From Clostridia bacterium (lineage in GTDB: Bacteria; Bacillota; Clostridia; Christensenellales; CAG-138): a stretch of DNA of 32,598 nt. Made by a program: the position numbers and the translations under genes. The stretch is taken from the NCBI GenBank assembly GCA_003246365.1, contig QKAN01000106.1, forward strand, positions 1 through 32,598. Reading direction: 5' to 3'. This document shows, piece after piece, positions 15,607-24,484 of the stretch (position 1 is the stretch's first letter; each line of letters starts with the position of its first letter). The notes under the pieces were generated by a model. That model saw only the letters and a program-made list of their open reading frames with translations, did not search any database and had not been told where the DNA came from.

Positions 15607-16923
15607 TTATTTCGTCGTGTCGTAGCGAATCGGGTCTTTTGCCGTTACGCGCCGCACAAGCAGTAATAACAGCAGTCCTACGATAAGAAACAGCAGAATC
15701 GAACCGATGGCCCAATATAGACCGTAATGCTCCGATATGGTAGTGCTGAACCCGCGGTTGAGATACCAGTTGTTCATGCGGTAAGAAAGGGTGCCGAACA
15801 CCAGCGGACCGATAAAGGTTGAAGTGCGTCCGGCGACCGAAAGAAACCCGTAAAACTCTGTCGTTTTGTTGGCCGGGGCAAGCTGACTGACCATCGTCCT
15901 GCTGACTGCTTGCGCACCGGAGAGGGAGAACCCGGCAAAGAAACCGACCACAAAGAAAAGCATAAGACTGTTCGCGAAAAACAACGCGGCGATACAGGCG
16001 ATTAGTATAACAAGCGAAATGAGAACGGAATCTTTGCTGCTGAGCTTGTCTGCGATTTTTCCGAAGATCAGTGCCCCAGCCGCGCCGGAAATCTGGATAA
16101 CGATGACGAACAAGATCAGCTGAATCTGCGTCATGCCGAACAGCGTCGCCCCGATGATTGCGGCAAAATCCATCAGCATCATAATGCCGTCGTTGTAGAT
16201 GAGGAAAGCGACGGTGTATTTGATGAACTCCTTATAGCTCTTGATGGAACGGAAGGTATGCGCAAGGCGCGAAAACGCTATCCGGATGTTGCCAACTTCG
16301 GGTTTTTCGCCGGATTCTTCGTCGATTTCCTTCAACCAGAGCAGTGTTGGTATGGAGGACAACAGGTAGAACGCCGCAGTGATGAGAAACGCATATGGAA
16401 TGACCGAATTGCCGATCAGCTGAATGGGGACGAGCACGAGCAGCAGCGCGGCGATTCCGCCAAGCATGCCGATTGCCCAGCCTTTGCCCGAAACGGTGCC
16501 AATGTTTTCCGGTGTGGAGACGGAGGTCAACAACGCGTCATAAAACACCTGTGCGCCGCGATAGCCGATTTCCGCCAAAATGAAAAACAACATACCGGTG
16601 AACACATCCCCTTGCCGGACAAAGAAAAGCAGGGCGGTAAAGACGATTGAAACGCCGGTAAAAGCAAGAAGAAACGCTTTTTTTGCCTTGGAATAATCTG
16701 CAATCGTGCCAAGAATCGGAGAGATGATTGCGACAATCACCGCCGCAATGCCGACGGAAAGACCCCATAGGCGTGTACCTTCCGCTCCGCCGACAACCGC
16801 GTTTTTAAAGTATGCGGAGTAGACGGCGAGCAGGATAACGGAGGCGTAGGCAGAATTGCCAAAGTCATAGAAGTACCAGGACCAGCGCGGTCGCCGGGTT
16901 GGGTCGTTCGCTTTTTTGCTCAT
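15607..16923 (-). CDS. UMF1/Atg22-type MFS transporter
   Basis: Polytopic membrane protein of 438 residues with about 12 predicted helices. The N-terminal WSWYFYDFGNSAYASV and the following GLSVGIAAVIVAIISPILGTIADYS match the UMF1 branch of the major facilitator superfamily, which includes fungal Atg22, a vacuolar amino acid exporter. The bacterial substrate is not known, and I do not assign one despite the neighbouring amino acid operon. ATG 16923 has GAGGAGA at a good distance; a longer reading from 16980 has no ribosome site. It has its own promoter and converges on aroQ. Confidence 0.88.
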   Translation of the reverse strand: MSKKANDPTRRPRWSWYFYDFGNSAYASVILLAVYSAYFKNAVVGGAEGTRLWGLSVGIAAVIVAIISPILGTIADYSKAKKAFLLAFTGVSIVFTALLFFVRQGDVFTGMLFFILAEIGYRGAQVFYDALLTSVSTPENIGTVSGKGWAIGMLGGIAALLLVLVPIQLIGNSVIPYAFLITAAFYLLSSIPTLLWLKEIDEESGEKPEVGNIRIAFSRLAHTFRSIKSYKEFIKYTVAFLIYNDGIMMLMDFAAIIGATLFGMTQIQLILFVIVIQISGAAGALIFGKIADKLSSKDSVLISLVILIACIAALFFANSLMLFFVVGFFAGFSLSGAQAVSRTMVSQLAPANKTTEFYGFLSVAGRTSTFIGPLVFGTLSYRMNNWYLNRGFSTTISEHYGLYWAIGSILLFLIVGLLLLLLVRRVTAKDPIRYDTTK

Positions 16924-17022
16924 AATTGTTTTCTCCTCAACGATAGGATGATTCCGATAGGGATGCGGGAGGGCTTTCATCCCGGATGCGAGAGGCTATA
17001 GAAACTCCCCTGTATACGAGCT

Positions 17023-17051
17023 ATTGTACCCCTCAATCCGTTTATGGGCAA
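17023..17051 (-). promoter_or_regulatory. promoter of the UMF1-type transporter gene
   Basis: On the minus strand TTGCCC (17046-17051) and TACAAT (17023-17028) are 17 nt apart, about 100 nt upstream of the ATG at 16923. Confidence 0.6.
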
Positions 17052-17114
17052 TGCGAATATGCGTATGAACACGCGTAAATTTAATTAAAAGCAATACACT
17101 TGGATGCAGGGTAT

Positions 17115-17144
17115 AAAAATTCCCCGCGCATGAACGCAGGGAAT
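17115..17144 (-). terminator. terminator of the LEA-like repeat gene
   Basis: Read on minus, ATTCCC (17139-17144) pairs with GGGAAT (17119-17124), continued by a 3-bp inner helix after one mismatch, and is followed by TTTTT (17115-17119). It lies 35 nt after the stop of the gene at 17179. Confidence 0.7.
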
Positions 17145-17178
17145 GAGAAGAAATACTGTTTTTGCTGTTTTTGACAGA

Positions 17179-17646
17179 TTACGCCTTGGGCGCTCCGTCG
17201 TCTTTCGAATCGAAAGCGTTGACAACGGCGTCTTTGGCGCCGAGCACGGCTTCCTTCGCTTTTTGCGCATATTCCGGTGCTTTGTCTTTTATGGTATCTG
17301 CCGCGCTGTTGACGGCTTCTTTTGCCTTCTGCGCGTATTCGGGCGCTTTTTCCATAACGGTTTCGGCGGCGTTTGTGACGGTTTCTTTTACATCATGCGC
17401 CGCTTCTTCGGCTTTGTGTGAAAATTCCGGCGCTTTTTCCTTGATGGCGGCGGCGGCATCCTGATATACTTCGGCGGCGGCTTTCTTTACTTCAACAAAA
17501 TAATCCTTTGCGTCAACCTTGCCGTCTCCGTTTACGTCCTGTATGCCGTCAGGATTGTTTTCCTGAACTTTTTCGGTTACTTTAACGGCGGCTACGGTTG
17601 CGCCTGCGGTTACGCCAATACCCAGCAGCTTCTTTAATAATCCCAT
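17179..17646 (-). CDS. Small LEA-like amphipathic repeat protein with EF-hand/dockerin-like loop
   Basis: A 155-residue acidic, Ala/Lys/Glu-rich protein. Residues 1-25 form a hydrophobic glycine/alanine-rich segment that could insert in or lie on the membrane. Residues 37-48 read DVNGDGKVDAKD, a 12-residue calcium-loop pattern with D37, N39, D41, D45 and D48 in ligand positions, as in dockerins and EF hands. From about 60 to 145 it consists of amphipathic helix repeats, each with KAPE(F/Y) near 71, 100 and 122 and a shared AQKAKEAV in the last two. Such repeats resemble LEA or apolipoprotein-type stress proteins. The function is unknown; surface or membrane association is a guess. ATG 17646 has AGGAGG about 7 nt upstream. 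It is monocistronic, with promoter and terminator both visible. Confidence 0.8.
   Translation of the reverse strand: MGLLKKLLGIGVTAGATVAAVKVTEKVQENNPDGIQDVNGDGKVDAKDYFVEVKKAAAEVYQDAAAAIKEKAPEFSHKAEEAAHDVKETVTNAAETVMEKAPEYAQKAKEAVNSAADTIKDKAPEYAQKAKEAVLGAKDAVVNAFDSKDDGAPKA
17250..17381 (-). repeat. 66-bp tandem repeat inside the LEA-like gene
   Basis: Two adjacent 66-bp units encode the 22-residue period that contains KAPEYAQKAKEAV. The two copies keep amino acids better than third codon positions, which suggests selection on the protein rather than a very recent duplication. Confidence 0.7.
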
Positions 17647-17671
17647 GCTACAAGCCTCCTCTTTTTTCACT

Positions 17672-17700
17672 ATTATAGACAATATAAAAAATTCAATCAA
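17672..17700 (-). promoter_or_regulatory. strong promoter of the LEA-like gene
   Basis: On minus, TTGATT (17695-17700) and a consensus TATAAT (17672-17677) are 17 nt apart, only 25 nt upstream of the ATG. It is among the best sigma-A-type promoters in the window and suggests high expression. Confidence 0.8.
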
Positions 17701-17724
17701 CACATGTTGCGTAAAATTGCGTTA

Positions 17725-17753
17725 AAAAATCCGCGCTGTAAGCGCGGATTTTT
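17725..17753 (-). terminator. terminator after oadB
   Basis: A 13-bp stem (17725-17737 with 17741-17753) with a 3-nt loop. On minus it ends in a T-run, 20 nt after the oadB stop, and separates it from the promoter of the repeat-protein gene. Confidence 0.92.
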
Positions 17754-17773
17754 GCTTTGAAACGAGATATCGC

Positions 17774-18913
17774 TTATTTGCCGAAGAGCGCCAACAAAAC
17801 GCCGGCACCGACAGCAGAACCGATAACGCCGGCCACGTTCGGGCCGATAGCGTGCATGAGCAGGAAGTTCTTCGGGTTGGCTTTCTGGCCTTCCAGATGC
17901 GAAACGCGCGCCGCCATGGGAACGGCGGAAACGCCCGCGGAACCGATGAGCGGGTTCACCTTGCCACCGGTGAGAACATACATGAGCTTGCCAAGCAGCA
18001 AACCGCCGAATGTGCTGAACATGAACGCAACAAGACCGAGGCCGATGATCATCAGCGTTTCCGCGCGCAGGAATGTGTCTGCAGAAGCAGTTGCGCCGAC
18101 GGTTAAGCCGAGGAAAATGGTGACGATGTTGATCAGCGCGTTCTGCGCGGTGTCGGATAGACGCTCGACCACGCCGCACTCACGGAAGAGGTTGCCCAGC
18201 ATCAGCATACCGATGAGCGGGGCGACGGCCGGAAGCAGCAGAATGGTGAGGATGGAGACGATAATCGGGAAGCAAACCTTCTCAAGCTTCGAGACCGGAC
18301 GGAGCTGAACCATAACGGTTTCACGCTCTTTTTTCGTGGTCATAAGACGCATGAGCGGCGGCTGAATGATCGGGATCAGCGCCATGTAGGAATATGCCGC
18401 GATCGCAATGGCCGGAAGCAGATCCGGCGCAAGGCGCGTGGTCAGGTAGATAGCCGTCGGGCCGTCCGCACCGCCGATGATGGCGATGGACGCGGCTTCG
18501 CCGGGGGCAAAGCCAAGCGCGTTCGCGATGATGAACGCAGCGGCGATACCAAACTGTGCGCCGGCACCCATGAACAGGCTGCTCGGGCTCGCAATCAACG
18601 GACCAAAGTCGGTCATTGCGCCGATGCCGAGGAAGATCAGCGACGGGTAAATGCCGAGTTTTACGCCCTGATAGAGATAATAGAGCAGGCCGCCGTTTTC
18701 AGAATCGGTGGCGTGTTCCATAAGGCCGGTCATCGGCAGGTTGCTCAGCAAGATGCCAAAAGCGATCGGCAAGAGAAGAAGTGGCTCGAATTTTTTAACA
18801 ACAGCAAGATAAATCAGAACCAGCGATACGAGGACCATGACCATATATTGCCAGTTCATACCGGTGAAACCGGATGTACCCCAAAGTTTTGCTAGCGCGT
18901 CGGTTAATAACAT
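17774..18913 (-). CDS. oadB: Sodium-translocating decarboxylase, beta subunit (OadB/GcdB/MmdB family)
   Basis: Membrane subunit of a biotin-dependent sodium pump that couples decarboxylation of a carboxybiotin to Na+ export. The 379 residues form many helices; [11 protein letters not shown] contains D150, corresponding to the Na+-binding aspartate in the GGADGPT motif of Klebsiella OadB, and the C-terminal [18 protein letters not shown] segment contains the conserved Asn, Ser and Arg of the second ion path. AAGGAG precedes the ATG. It follows a tiny gamma-like gene by 35 nt. No alpha (carboxyltransferase) or biotin-carrier gene is nearby, so whether the substrate is oxaloacetate, methylmalonyl-CoA or glutaconyl-CoA cannot be told. 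Confidence 0.93.
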   Translation of the reverse strand: MLLTDALAKLWGTSGFTGMNWQYMVMVLVSLVLIYLAVVKKFEPLLLLPIAFGILLSNLPMTGLMEHATDSENGGLLYYLYQGVKLGIYPSLIFLGIGAMTDFGPLIASPSSLFMGAGAQFGIAAAFIIANALGFAPGEAASIAIIGGADGPTAIYLTTRLAPDLLPAIAIAAYSYMALIPIIQPPLMRLMTTKKERETVMVQLRPVSKLEKVCFPIIVSILTILLLPAVAPLIGMLMLGNLFRECGVVERLSDTAQNALINIVTIFLGLTVGATASADTFLRAETLMIIGLGLVAFMFSTFGGLLLGKLMYVLTGGKVNPLIGSAGVSAVPMAARVSHLEGQKANPKNFLLMHAIGPNVAGVIGSAVGAGVLLALFGK

Positions 18914-18948
18914 TGTATTCTCCTTTTTCGTTCAACGAGTGTTTGTTA

Positions 18949-19095
18949 CTACGCGTTCTTTTTGCGTTTTATTGCGTGTTCAGCCGTCTCTACGATCAGA
19001 GAGAATGCCGTGACGAACAAATACAGCGAGAACAGAGCGACGAATACAATCGCCATGAGGAACAGAGCAACGAGTAGACTTTCAGTAAATGACAC
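18949..19095 (-). CDS. Very short OadG/MmdD-like gamma subunit, GTG start
   Basis: A 48-residue protein: six polar residues, one membrane helix (LLVALFLMAIVFVALFSLYL and on), and a basic tail ending KRKKNA. The helix pattern fits the N-terminal anchor of OadG-type subunits, which hold the decarboxylase complex together, but the usual long C-terminal tail that binds the alpha subunit is missing. I place the start at GTG 19095, because AGGAGG (19104-19109 on minus) is 8 nt upstream; longer in-frame readings have no ribosome site. Position directly before oadB supports the assignment. Veillonella methylmalonyl-CoA decarboxylase has a similarly tiny epsilon subunit, which is an alternative comparison. 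Confidence 0.68.
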   Translation of the reverse strand: MSFTESLLVALFLMAIVFVALFSLYLFVTAFSLIVETAEHAIKRKKNA

Positions 19096-19255
19096 AGGAT
19101 ATACCTCCTTTACAAAATACAACGCCGATGCTAACCGCACCGGCATATGCATAATTTCATAGAAAAATGTATGAAACACGCCGCCGCTTGCACGGAGCGC
19201 GAAACTGCGTATAAACGGGATTTAACGTAGTGCGCGCAATTCCAAATCAGAATGA
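19096..19255 (-). other. 5' leader of the oadG-oadB transcript
   Basis: About 150 nt between the predicted start site and the GTG codon. A hairpin (GCCGGTGC with GCATCGGC around a 5-nt loop, 19124-19144) can form near the ribosome site. I recognise no known riboswitch and no credible ORF. Confidence 0.4.
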
Positions 19256-19284
19256 ATGATATAACAAAGCCGAAAATTTGTCAA
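19256..19284 (-). promoter_or_regulatory. promoter of the oadG-oadB pair
   Basis: On minus a consensus TTGACA (19279-19284) and TATCAT (19256-19261) are 17 nt apart. The rest of the divergent gap to 19411 is AT-rich and contains only the promoter of the opposite gene. Confidence 0.75.
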
Positions 19285-19360
19285 TCCATTCGGCAAGTTA
19301 AGATCGGTATGGAGCTCTGCTAAAAAACGTATACCCGAGTGATTAAGTATTGCATATACA

Positions 19361-19369
19361 TGGTATACT
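19361..19369 (+). promoter_or_regulatory. extended -10 promoter of the phosphatase gene
   Basis: TGGTATACT (19361-19369) is an extended -10 element. No good -35 is present at the right distance (GATTAA, 19341-19346), as is common for extended -10 promoters. It lies 42 nt upstream of ATG 19412. Confidence 0.5.
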
Positions 19370-19411
19370 GAACTTAAAAATACAGCGAAAATGGCCATGA
19401 AAGGAGAATGC

Positions 19412-19846
19412 ATGTTTCAAATTAGAATTTCGCCGTTAACGCGGGAAATGCTTGAATATGCTGTCTACGGCGCGCCGGAACGCACGGCGCTCATCTCGAT
19501 TATGGATCATCAACGCGACTGCGAGGAACGATATCCCGCGCCGCGCGTGCTTCGCCTGTGCTTTGACGACGCGGCGGAGCGTTCTTTTTGGCAGAATCTT
19601 ATGACGGAGGAACAAGCAGATGCAATCTGCTCCTTTGTGCTCCGTTACGGGCGCGAAATCGATCAGTTGATCATCCACTGCAATGCGGGCGTCTCCAGAA
19701 GTCCTGCGGTCGGTGCGGCGATTCTTGCCGGCCTTCGGCAGGATGAAGACGTGATTCGCGAAAATCCCGCATATTGTCTCAATCCATATGTTTATCGGCT
19801 TGTACGGGCCGCGTTTGAGCGCGGCGTGCGTTGGAAAAACGAGTAA
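19412..19846 (+). CDS. Small dual-specificity/tyrosine-phosphatase-like protein
   Basis: A 144-residue cytoplasmic protein with the CX5R loop in IIHCNAGVSRSPAVGAAIL (C90 nucleophile, R96), the signature of cysteine-based dual-specificity phosphatases. An aspartate pair (D52, D53) about 38 residues before the loop could supply the general acid. Prokaryotic relatives act on protein phosphotyrosine, nucleotides or other phosphoesters, so the substrate is open. ATG 19412 has AAAGGAG 5 nt upstream; the ATG at 19391 has no such site. The gene is alone on the plus strand, divergent from oadG and convergent with an MFS gene. Confidence 0.85.
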   Translation: MFQIRISPLTREMLEYAVYGAPERTALISIMDHQRDCEERYPAPRVLRLCFDDAAERSFWQNLMTEEQADAICSFVLRYGREIDQLIIHCNAGVSRSPAVGAAILAGLRQDEDVIRENPAYCLNPYVYRLVRAAFERGVRWKNE

Positions 19847-19929
19847 CAAATATAAATAACTGCATACCTATATATTTATGAAAAACTAAAGTCGGACACG
19901 AATATTCTGGGAATCTTCAAATATTATAA

Positions 19930-19953
19930 AAAACCCGCCATGCGGCGGGTTTT
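19930..19953. terminator. bidirectional terminator between phosphatase and MFS genes
   Basis: A 10-bp stem, AAAACCCGCC with GGCGGGTTTT, around ATGC. On the minus strand it is followed by a T-run (complement of 19926-19933); on plus, by TTTT. It serves the convergent genes on both sides. Confidence 0.88.
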
Positions 19954-19962
19954 ATGTTTTCA

Positions 19963-21195
19963 TCAGGTTTTGCTTTTTGCCGAAAGGAAGTAAAGCGGAA
20001 TCGACAGCAGCTGCGCGCCCATGGATACGGCGATCATAACGGGTATGCTCCAGTCATACAATATGCCGAGAAGCCAGCTGCCAAGGAACCAGAACACGCC
20101 GAACACGCACTCGAAAATGCCATATCCCGTTGCGCGACTGGCCTTGGGCACAATGCTTGCGACCGCCGCTTTCAGGATGGATTCCTGCGCGCCCATGCCG
20201 ATGCCCCACATGGCGATGCCAATGAGCAACGCCGTGTTGCTCGACGCGCCGAAGATTAAGATTGCAAACGGGGCAGAGAGCGCAGTTGAGATAATCAACG
20301 CGCGAACGCCTTTTTTGTCGTACATGAGACCGAATACCATGGCGGACGCTGCGTCAATCAGCATGGCGCCGGCATACAACAGAGGAATGGTTCCGCTGTT
20401 GACAAGAGAGGTGGTTTCGCTTAGTCCGGAAGCGACGCCCGAGAATGAGCGGGTTACATGCATGATGATCAGGGAATAGTCGATAAACCCAAACGCGAAG
20501 AGACTGATGCCCGCGAGGTAAAGCAGAAATTTGCGATCAATTTTGAAAGGGATATATTCTTTCGGTTCGGGCTCGAACTGTTCTGGATTCGGGAATTTCC
20601 GCCGGGTGACCATAAGCATGGCAATGGTCGCAAGAGCCGGAATGAGCAAAATAGCAAAGCAGAAGGAATACCGTTGCAAATCTGTTCCGCTCGTTTTAAA
20701 CAATAACACCAGATAGAGGATCACCGGCCCTAAAAATGCGCCTATCTGATCCAACAACTCTTGAATGGCAAAACTTTTGCCGATTCCCTCCTGCGTTGCG
20801 GCAAACGAGAGCAACGTACTCTTGGCAGGTTTTTTAATCGCTTTGCCAATTCGTTCCACCACGAGCAGTGCGCCTGCAAATATCCAACCGTGCTCTCCTA
20901 CGAGCGCGAGCGCAGGCACCGCCAGCACATCCACTATATATCCGATGATCGTAATGAGCCAGTAGCGTTTCGTCTTGTCGGCGAACTTGCCAAATAAAAA
21001 ACGCAGGGAATATCCAAAGAGTTCACCCAAACCGGAGATAAATCCGATTGTTGCCGCGGATGCGCCGAGCAAGGAGAGATACGCGCCGCGGATGCTCGCG
21101 GCTCCTTCATGCGTCATGTCCGAAAGAAGGCTGACAATGCTGAAAAGCAGAATAAACGTCATCGCGGGAGAAAGAGCGCGGAGTTTTTGCTTCAT
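19963..21195 (-). CDS. MFS transporter
   Basis: A 410-residue, 12-helix major facilitator superfamily protein. The N-terminal half has LLSDMTHEGAASIRGAYLSLLGAS and GYSLRFLFGKFADKTKRYW, the second containing a loop 2-3 motif of the superfamily. It looks like an uncharacterised clostridial exporter branch; substrate unknown. AGGA is about 10 nt before the ATG. It is transcribed from its own promoter and ends just before the shared terminator. Confidence 0.88.
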   Translation of the reverse strand: MKQKLRALSPAMTFILLFSIVSLLSDMTHEGAASIRGAYLSLLGASAATIGFISGLGELFGYSLRFLFGKFADKTKRYWLITIIGYIVDVLAVPALALVGEHGWIFAGALLVVERIGKAIKKPAKSTLLSFAATQEGIGKSFAIQELLDQIGAFLGPVILYLVLLFKTSGTDLQRYSFCFAILLIPALATIAMLMVTRRKFPNPEQFEPEPKEYIPFKIDRKFLLYLAGISLFAFGFIDYSLIIMHVTRSFSGVASGLSETTSLVNSGTIPLLYAGAMLIDAASAMVFGLMYDKKGVRALIISTALSAPFAILIFGASSNTALLIGIAMWGIGMGAQESILKAAVASIVPKASRATGYGIFECVFGVFWFLGSWLLGILYDWSIPVMIAVSMGAQLLSIPLYFLSAKSKT

Positions 21196-21246
21196 AATGA
21201 ACGGCGTCCTTATCGTTTTTTGTGATCAAATGCATGAACTTGTTTC

Positions 21247-21275
21247 ATTGTATTATCTACTGTGTCTATCGTCAA
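21247..21275 (-). promoter_or_regulatory. promoter of the MFS gene
   Basis: On minus TTGACG (21270-21275) and TACAAT (21247-21252) are separated by 17 nt, about 50 nt before the ATG at 21195. Confidence 0.75.
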
Positions 21276-21318
21276 CGCATTGAGCGGATTGAAAACAAAA
21301 CATGTTGAGCATCAGCAA

Positions 21319-21350
21319 ATAAAAATCCCGAACACTTTCGTGCGCGGGAT
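21319..21350 (-). terminator. probable terminator of the 189-residue membrane-protein gene
   Basis: Read on minus, ATCCCG (21345-21350) and CGGGAT (21325-21330) form the base of an interrupted hairpin with a CAC/GTG upper helix, followed by TTTTT. It lies about 135 nt after the stop at 21487 and upstream of the next promoter. Confidence 0.6.
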
Positions 21351-21394
21351 CGGTTGGGTGATGATATTGTTTATGTGCCGCTCGAAAAATGGTT

Positions 21395-21419
21395 TAGAAT
21401 GCATCGAAAGTGCATTCTA
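21395..21419. repeat. perfect 9-bp inverted repeat in intergenic DNA
   Basis: TAGAATGCA (21395-21403) and TGCATTCTA (21411-21419) flank TCGAAAG. No T-run follows on either strand. It may be an RNA hairpin in the 3' region of the minus-strand gene or a protein-binding site. Confidence 0.5.
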
Positions 21420-21446
21420 CGCCTGCATATAGCATTAAGAAACTTT

Positions 21447-21473
21447 GTCGAGTTTTTTAAGTCGAGTTTTTAA
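21447..21473. repeat. short tandem repeat GTCGAGTTTTT(T)AA, two copies
   Basis: Adjacent copies at 21447-21460 and 21461-21473 differ by one T. They lie just downstream of the stop of the minus-strand membrane-protein gene. Confidence 0.6.
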
Positions 21474-21486
21474 TTGTATGCATGAG

Positions 21487-22056
21487 TTATTTACGGGTTA
21501 AGTCCGGCATTGCTTTCTGCTGCTTGCGATTTTTAGCGTTTGAGGAAAAATAGACCGCTAAAACCAGAATGTAGCCGATGACGAGCGAACTAATGATTGG
21601 GGTGACGACATCGGACTCGCCTAAATAATACGGCACGGATTGCAGCGCTTGACCAACGGTTACGGCATATTCGGCATGAAATGCGCGGTAGACCGAGACT
21701 GCAAGACCAAGATATTCGCTGACGATTGGCATGAGCAGCGAGATGATCAGAGACAGTACGGACCCGAGTTTATCGATACCACCTGCGAGCTTTTTATAGC
21801 CGAATTTTGCGCCGATGATCATCAGCCAACCCGCAATGCCGGCAATATAGCCCATCTGCCCGAGGATGATCCAGACAACGATGCCGGGGATACTGCCAAG
21901 CAGTGCGCCGATAACGCCGTTGAATACCGGAAACAATGTGCGCTCTTCACTCGAACGAATTTTCAGCGCATCCGCAGCAGGTGAAAAGGAGGATTGCGTA
22001 TCGGAAATTGGAAGGGACGCGGGTGAGGACGAGATCTGGCTTTCTTCAGGATTCAT
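21487..22056 (-). CDS. Conserved-looking multi-pass membrane protein of unknown function
   Basis: A 189-residue protein with a polar, Ser-rich N-terminus (1-40), four hydrophobic segments (about 45-60, 62-82, 97-118, 153-172) and a basic C-terminal tail. The core, VIGALLGSIPGIVVWIILGQ and the following GYIAGIAGWLMIIGAKFGYKKLAGG, resembles membrane domains common in uncharacterised Clostridia proteins, often fused to other modules, but I cannot name a function. GGAGG precedes ATG 22056 and a clear promoter lies upstream. It is monocistronic and divergent from enolase. Confidence 0.75.
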   Translation of the reverse strand: MNPEESQISSSPASLPISDTQSSFSPAADALKIRSSEERTLFPVFNGVIGALLGSIPGIVVWIILGQMGYIAGIAGWLMIIGAKFGYKKLAGGIDKLGSVLSLIISLLMPIVSEYLGLAVSVYRAFHAEYAVTVGQALQSVPYYLGESDVVTPIISSLVIGYILVLAVYFSSNAKNRKQQKAMPDLTRK

Positions 22057-22119
22057 ACAACCTCCAATAATATAGCTTGATGAAATGCAAAGTTTCTACC
22101 CATATAAACTGTTTAAATG

Positions 22120-22148
22120 AGTATAATACAATGAAAACATATATACAA
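22120..22148 (-). promoter_or_regulatory. promoter of the 189-residue membrane-protein gene
   Basis: On minus TTGTAT (22143-22148) and TATACT (22120-22125) are separated by 17 nt. A 12-bp sequence covering this -35 (22141-22152) recurs at the enolase start site. Confidence 0.7.
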
Positions 22149-22312
22149 GCAATCACAATATTTAACACAAAAAAGTGATATGGAACAGAAAAGATAGTAA
22201 AAAAACTTGCATATCGTGACTTTGTTGCAAAAACCGCGGCGCGGGGCGCGCAGGTGTGACGCAATCGCTTGACAAACGATTCAATTGTGCTAGGGTGATG
22301 ATATACAAGCAA
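22141..22312. repeat. 12-bp direct repeat at the two divergent promoters
   Basis: ATATACAAGCAA occurs exactly at 22141-22152, over the -35 of the minus-strand promoter, and at 22301-22312, at the expected transcription start of enolase. The remaining part of this 311-nt gap holds no gene that I can see. Confidence 0.6.
22269..22296 (+). promoter_or_regulatory. enolase promoter
   Basis: Consensus TTGACA (22269-22274), a 16-nt spacer and TAGGGT (22291-22296), preceded by TGC to make an extended -10. The weak -10 hexamer is offset by the perfect -35 and the TG element. Confidence 0.65.
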
Positions 22313-22367
22313 ATCAAACCTATGCATTGGTCATAGGCAAAAATAAACGAAAGCAGAGGTAAGATAG

Positions 22368-23690
<1,323 letters not shown>

Positions 23691-23704
23691 TCGGATTGAA
23701 ACAC

Positions 23705-23735
23705 AAAACCCCCGAACGAAATGTTCGGGGGTTTT
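23705..23735. terminator. bidirectional terminator between eno and the HAD gene
   Basis: A 13-bp stem (AAAACCCCCGAAC with GTTCGGGGGTTTT) with a 5-nt loop, 14 nt after the eno stop. The A/T flanks allow use from both sides. Confidence 0.95.
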
Positions 23736-23747
23736 CTTAATCAACCT

Positions 23748-24401
23748 TTATTCGAGCGACAAACCGAGAATCGGCAGTACATCCAGTGGCGTTTCGGGAT
23801 AGTAATCCGCCGGAATTGTGCGATCCGTCGTTCCCCATACCGCAAGCGCGCCTTTGGCTCCGGCGGAGGAAGCGCACTGCATGTCATACGGCGCATCGCC
23901 CAGAAACAGAATTTCCACGGGCTGAATGTCGAAATGCTTTGCGGCAAACAGCAGTGGATCCGCGGCGGGTTTTGGATGCGCCACATCGTCTGCGCAGACC
24001 GCAAGGTCGAAAAAGTGCATCAGGCCGTATTTGTGAAAATGCTCCAGATACAGCACGCGTCCCTGCGAGGTTGCCACCCCGAGCGGGAGTCCCGCAGTTT
24101 TGATGGCGGAAAGCAGCTGAGTAATCCCTTCAAAGGGCATATTTGTCTCTGCCAGCGGCGCGTAATAATCGCTCCAGACGCGCAAAGTGCGCTCCCAATC
24201 CGGCAGGTCAAACAAATCGTCCAACGCGGAGCCGGGTAAACCGAGCATCTTGCGTAAATAGACTTCGTCGTGATGTTTGCCGCCGGTGTCCATCAACGCG
24301 CGGTCGAGCGTAGCGATGAGATTCGGCGCGGAGTCGATCAGGCATGCGTCGATATCAAACACAACAGCTTTAAATGCATTATTTCTTTGATTCTTGTTCA
24401 T
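23748..24401 (-). CDS. HAD-superfamily hydrolase, phosphoglycolate-phosphatase-like
   Basis: A 217-residue soluble protein with the four HAD motifs: VVFDIDACLIDS (D16 nucleophile, D18), VATSQGR, HPKPAADP (lysine) and FLGDAPYD (acidic pair). The cap inserted after motif I resembles the PGP/Gph/PpaX group, which hydrolyses small phosphate esters or pyrophosphate. In motif I the usual DGT is DAC, an unusual change next to the nucleophile although both aspartates stay. No good ribosome site is seen before ATG 24401, so translation may be weak. It lies 83 nt downstream of the helicase gene and may be read through from it. Confidence 0.88.
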   Translation of the reverse strand: MNKNQRNNAFKAVVFDIDACLIDSAPNLIATLDRALMDTGGKHHDEVYLRKMLGLPGSALDDLFDLPDWERTLRVWSDYYAPLAETNMPFEGITQLLSAIKTAGLPLGVATSQGRVLYLEHFHKYGLMHFFDLAVCADDVAHPKPAADPLLFAAKHFDIQPVEILFLGDAPYDMQCASSAGAKGALAVWGTTDRTIPADYYPETPLDVLPILGLSLE

Positions 24402-24484
24402 ACGGTCAGCAGTGTATCAGCTTTTTTCACGCGGGTCAATGAAATGCCGCGCTTCTTCATCGCGATTTTTCAGCGTGGTTATTC

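Noticed and set aside
17250-17381. 66-bp repeats as a CRISPR-like array
   Set aside because: The repeats are in frame within a protein gene and have no spacers.
19124-19144. 8-bp hairpin in the oadG leader as a riboswitch
   Set aside because: A lone short stem with a G-U pair and no recognisable conserved core; recorded only as part of the leader.
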